The translations under genes were made by a program, and so were the position numbers. From positions 9,163-73,162 of the forward strand of contig CAXXNS010000004.1 of assembly GCA_963666895.2 (NCBI GenBank): 64,000 nucleotides of DNA, written 5' to 3'. Below the pieces are notes generated by a model. It was not told where the DNA came from. It was given only the letters and a program-made list of their open reading frames with translations, and searched no databases. Source of the DNA: G963666895 sp963666895. Its GTDB lineage: Bacteria; Desulfobacterota; Desulfovibrionia; Desulfovibrionales; Desulfovibrionaceae. Positions 63,139-64,000 of this stretch are shown one piece after another (position 1 is the first letter of the stretch; each line of letters starts with the position of its first letter).

Positions 63139-64000
63139 TCACAATTTGCTCTTCAACACGATGTCGGTTATCGGCCCGCGCGAACGGTCGCCCTTGAGCA
63201 CCATGTGGCCGTAATTGCGGAACCCCTTGAGCTTGCGCACCACCCAGTTGAGGCCGTTGTTGGCCTCGTTGAGGTAGGGGTTGTCCACCTGGCTGGGTGT
63301 CGCCCAGGCAGATGCACTTGACGTTCTCGCCCATGCGGGTGAGCAGGGCCCGGGTCTCGGCCCGGGACAGGTTCTGCATCTCGTCCACGATGACCACGGC
63401 GTTCTCCAGGTTCATGCCCCGGATAAAGGCGATGGGCAGGATTTCGAACCGCTTGGGGTTGAACTTCATGGTGTCTGCGGCCGGGTCCTGGAAGATGCGG
63501 TTGGCCGGCCGGGGTGTCGTGGAGCTTGAGCAGGAGGTCGTGCACGTAGCGCACGTAGGGGAGCATCTTTTCCTCAACGTCACCGGGCAGATAGCCCATC
63601 TTGGACCCGATCTCCACCACCGGCTTGACCAGGTAGATCTTGCGGTAGGGGTTCTCCTTGCGCTCCAGGACCAGGTACAGGGCCGCGGCCAGGGCCAGGA
63701 AGGTCTTGCCGTACCCGGCCTCGGACTGGATGGACACCAGGTCGATGCCCGGGTTGACCATGAGCTCCAGGGCCAGGTTCTGGTAGACGTTGCGCGGCTT
63801 CACCCCCCAGATCTCGTGGGTGTAGCCCATGGGCTTGGTGCCCTCCGGGCCGTGGAACACCGGGGTACCGGCCTCCCAGGAAAAGGAGTTGGGCACCGGC
63901 TCCTCGCCCTCCTCCACGAACCCTGTGTAGCGCTGGGACGCCGAGGTGAAGGGCACGGAGTCCCGGTAACCCTCGCTGGGGATGCCGTAGACCTCGGCCT
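63139..64000 (-). CDS. PhoH-family ATPase, N-terminus outside the window (two apparent +1 frameshifts)
   Basis: The reading frame continues past the window end. The visible part has Walker A SEAGYGKT, the Walker B-like VVIVDEMQNLSRAE and the PhoH pattern GMNLENAV, RMGENVKCICLGD, and ends KGDRSRGPITDIVLKSKL. Extra bases near 63515 and 63295 interrupt it; their removal gives a continuous frame. The gene would be about 400 aa or more and may carry an N-terminal PIN domain not seen here. Proposed role: RNA helicase/ATPase linked to RNA cleavage. Confidence 0.85.

Overview
This is a high-GC window from a sulfate-reducing deltaproteobacterium of the Desulfovibrio/Pseudodesulfovibrio type. The deciding evidence is a complete dsrMKJOP operon (21.3-26.5 kb) preceded by an RsbRD-domain gene, the arrangement typical of Desulfovibrionales. 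Coding density is high. I see no tRNA, rRNA, CRISPR array, transposase or prophage, and two promoters fit the sigma-54 consensus closely.

Layout. 0-6.6 kb: VWA lipoprotein facing a two-component system, an SH3 protein, then yraN and rnhB. 7-11.4 kb: the ribosome/SRP operon ffh-rpsP-khpA-rimM-trmD-rplS, where TrmD carries a second SPOUT methyltransferase domain. 11.5-17.3 kb: two paralogous soluble sensors that begin with an XRE-type HTH followed by PAS domains (one a histidine kinase, one without a kinase), with a DMT transporter and sfsA between them. 17.3-20.5 kb: B12-binding radical SAM protein, VOC protein, PDZ-like lipoprotein. 20.7-26.6 kb: the dsr membrane complex and its terminator. 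26.6-32.9 kb: kinase-like protein, DMT transporter, AraC regulator with a tandem-repeat start region, CorA, TrmI, radical SAM protein. 33-38.9 kb: RNase G, QueH, flavodoxin-like protein, HemW-like protein, GalE, old-yellow-enzyme protein. 39-45.9 kb: RNase HI, a MacAB-type efflux system with a plus-strand DUF202-like gene lying inside it, a YkgJ protein and a phosphohexomutase. 46-51.4 kb: HflKC, a CI/LexA-like regulator, PanB, VanZ-like and nucleoside-recognition membrane proteins. 51.4-54.9 kb: a sigma-54 locus with a probable small RNA, bactofilin, ChrA, AI-2E-type transporter. 54.9-58.5 kb: an ArsR-controlled permease/thioredoxin/DGC operon and an exported caspase-like protein. 58.6-64 kb: SerB, a sigma-54-driven glycine-zipper lipoprotein, a carbamoyltransferase-DUF5989-SxtJ cluster and a PhoH protein cut by the window end.

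Sequence quality. Six genes (dsrK, a radical SAM gene, the carbamoyltransferase, the DUF5989 gene, the sxtJ-like gene and phoH) are broken by single-base changes. Nearly all read as one extra base, and removing the extra bases restores the five complete genes to a whole number of codons. I treat these as probable sequence errors and annotate the genes as intact.

Most interesting signals: (1) a sigma-54 promoter at 51.53 kb with an upstream dyad cluster, aimed at a stretch with no gene and two strong hairpins (candidate small RNA); (2) two 123-nt copies of a repeat whose long hairpin arms differ in sequence but keep pairing, each sitting at the stop codon of a minus-strand gene; (3) a six-unit 12-bp repeat in which every unit holds both a Shine-Dalgarno-like GGAG and an ATG; (4) the HTH-PAS sensor pair; (5) a CI/LexA-like repressor with Arg where the catalytic Lys is expected, behind a strong promoter framed by GGGA/TCCC dyads.
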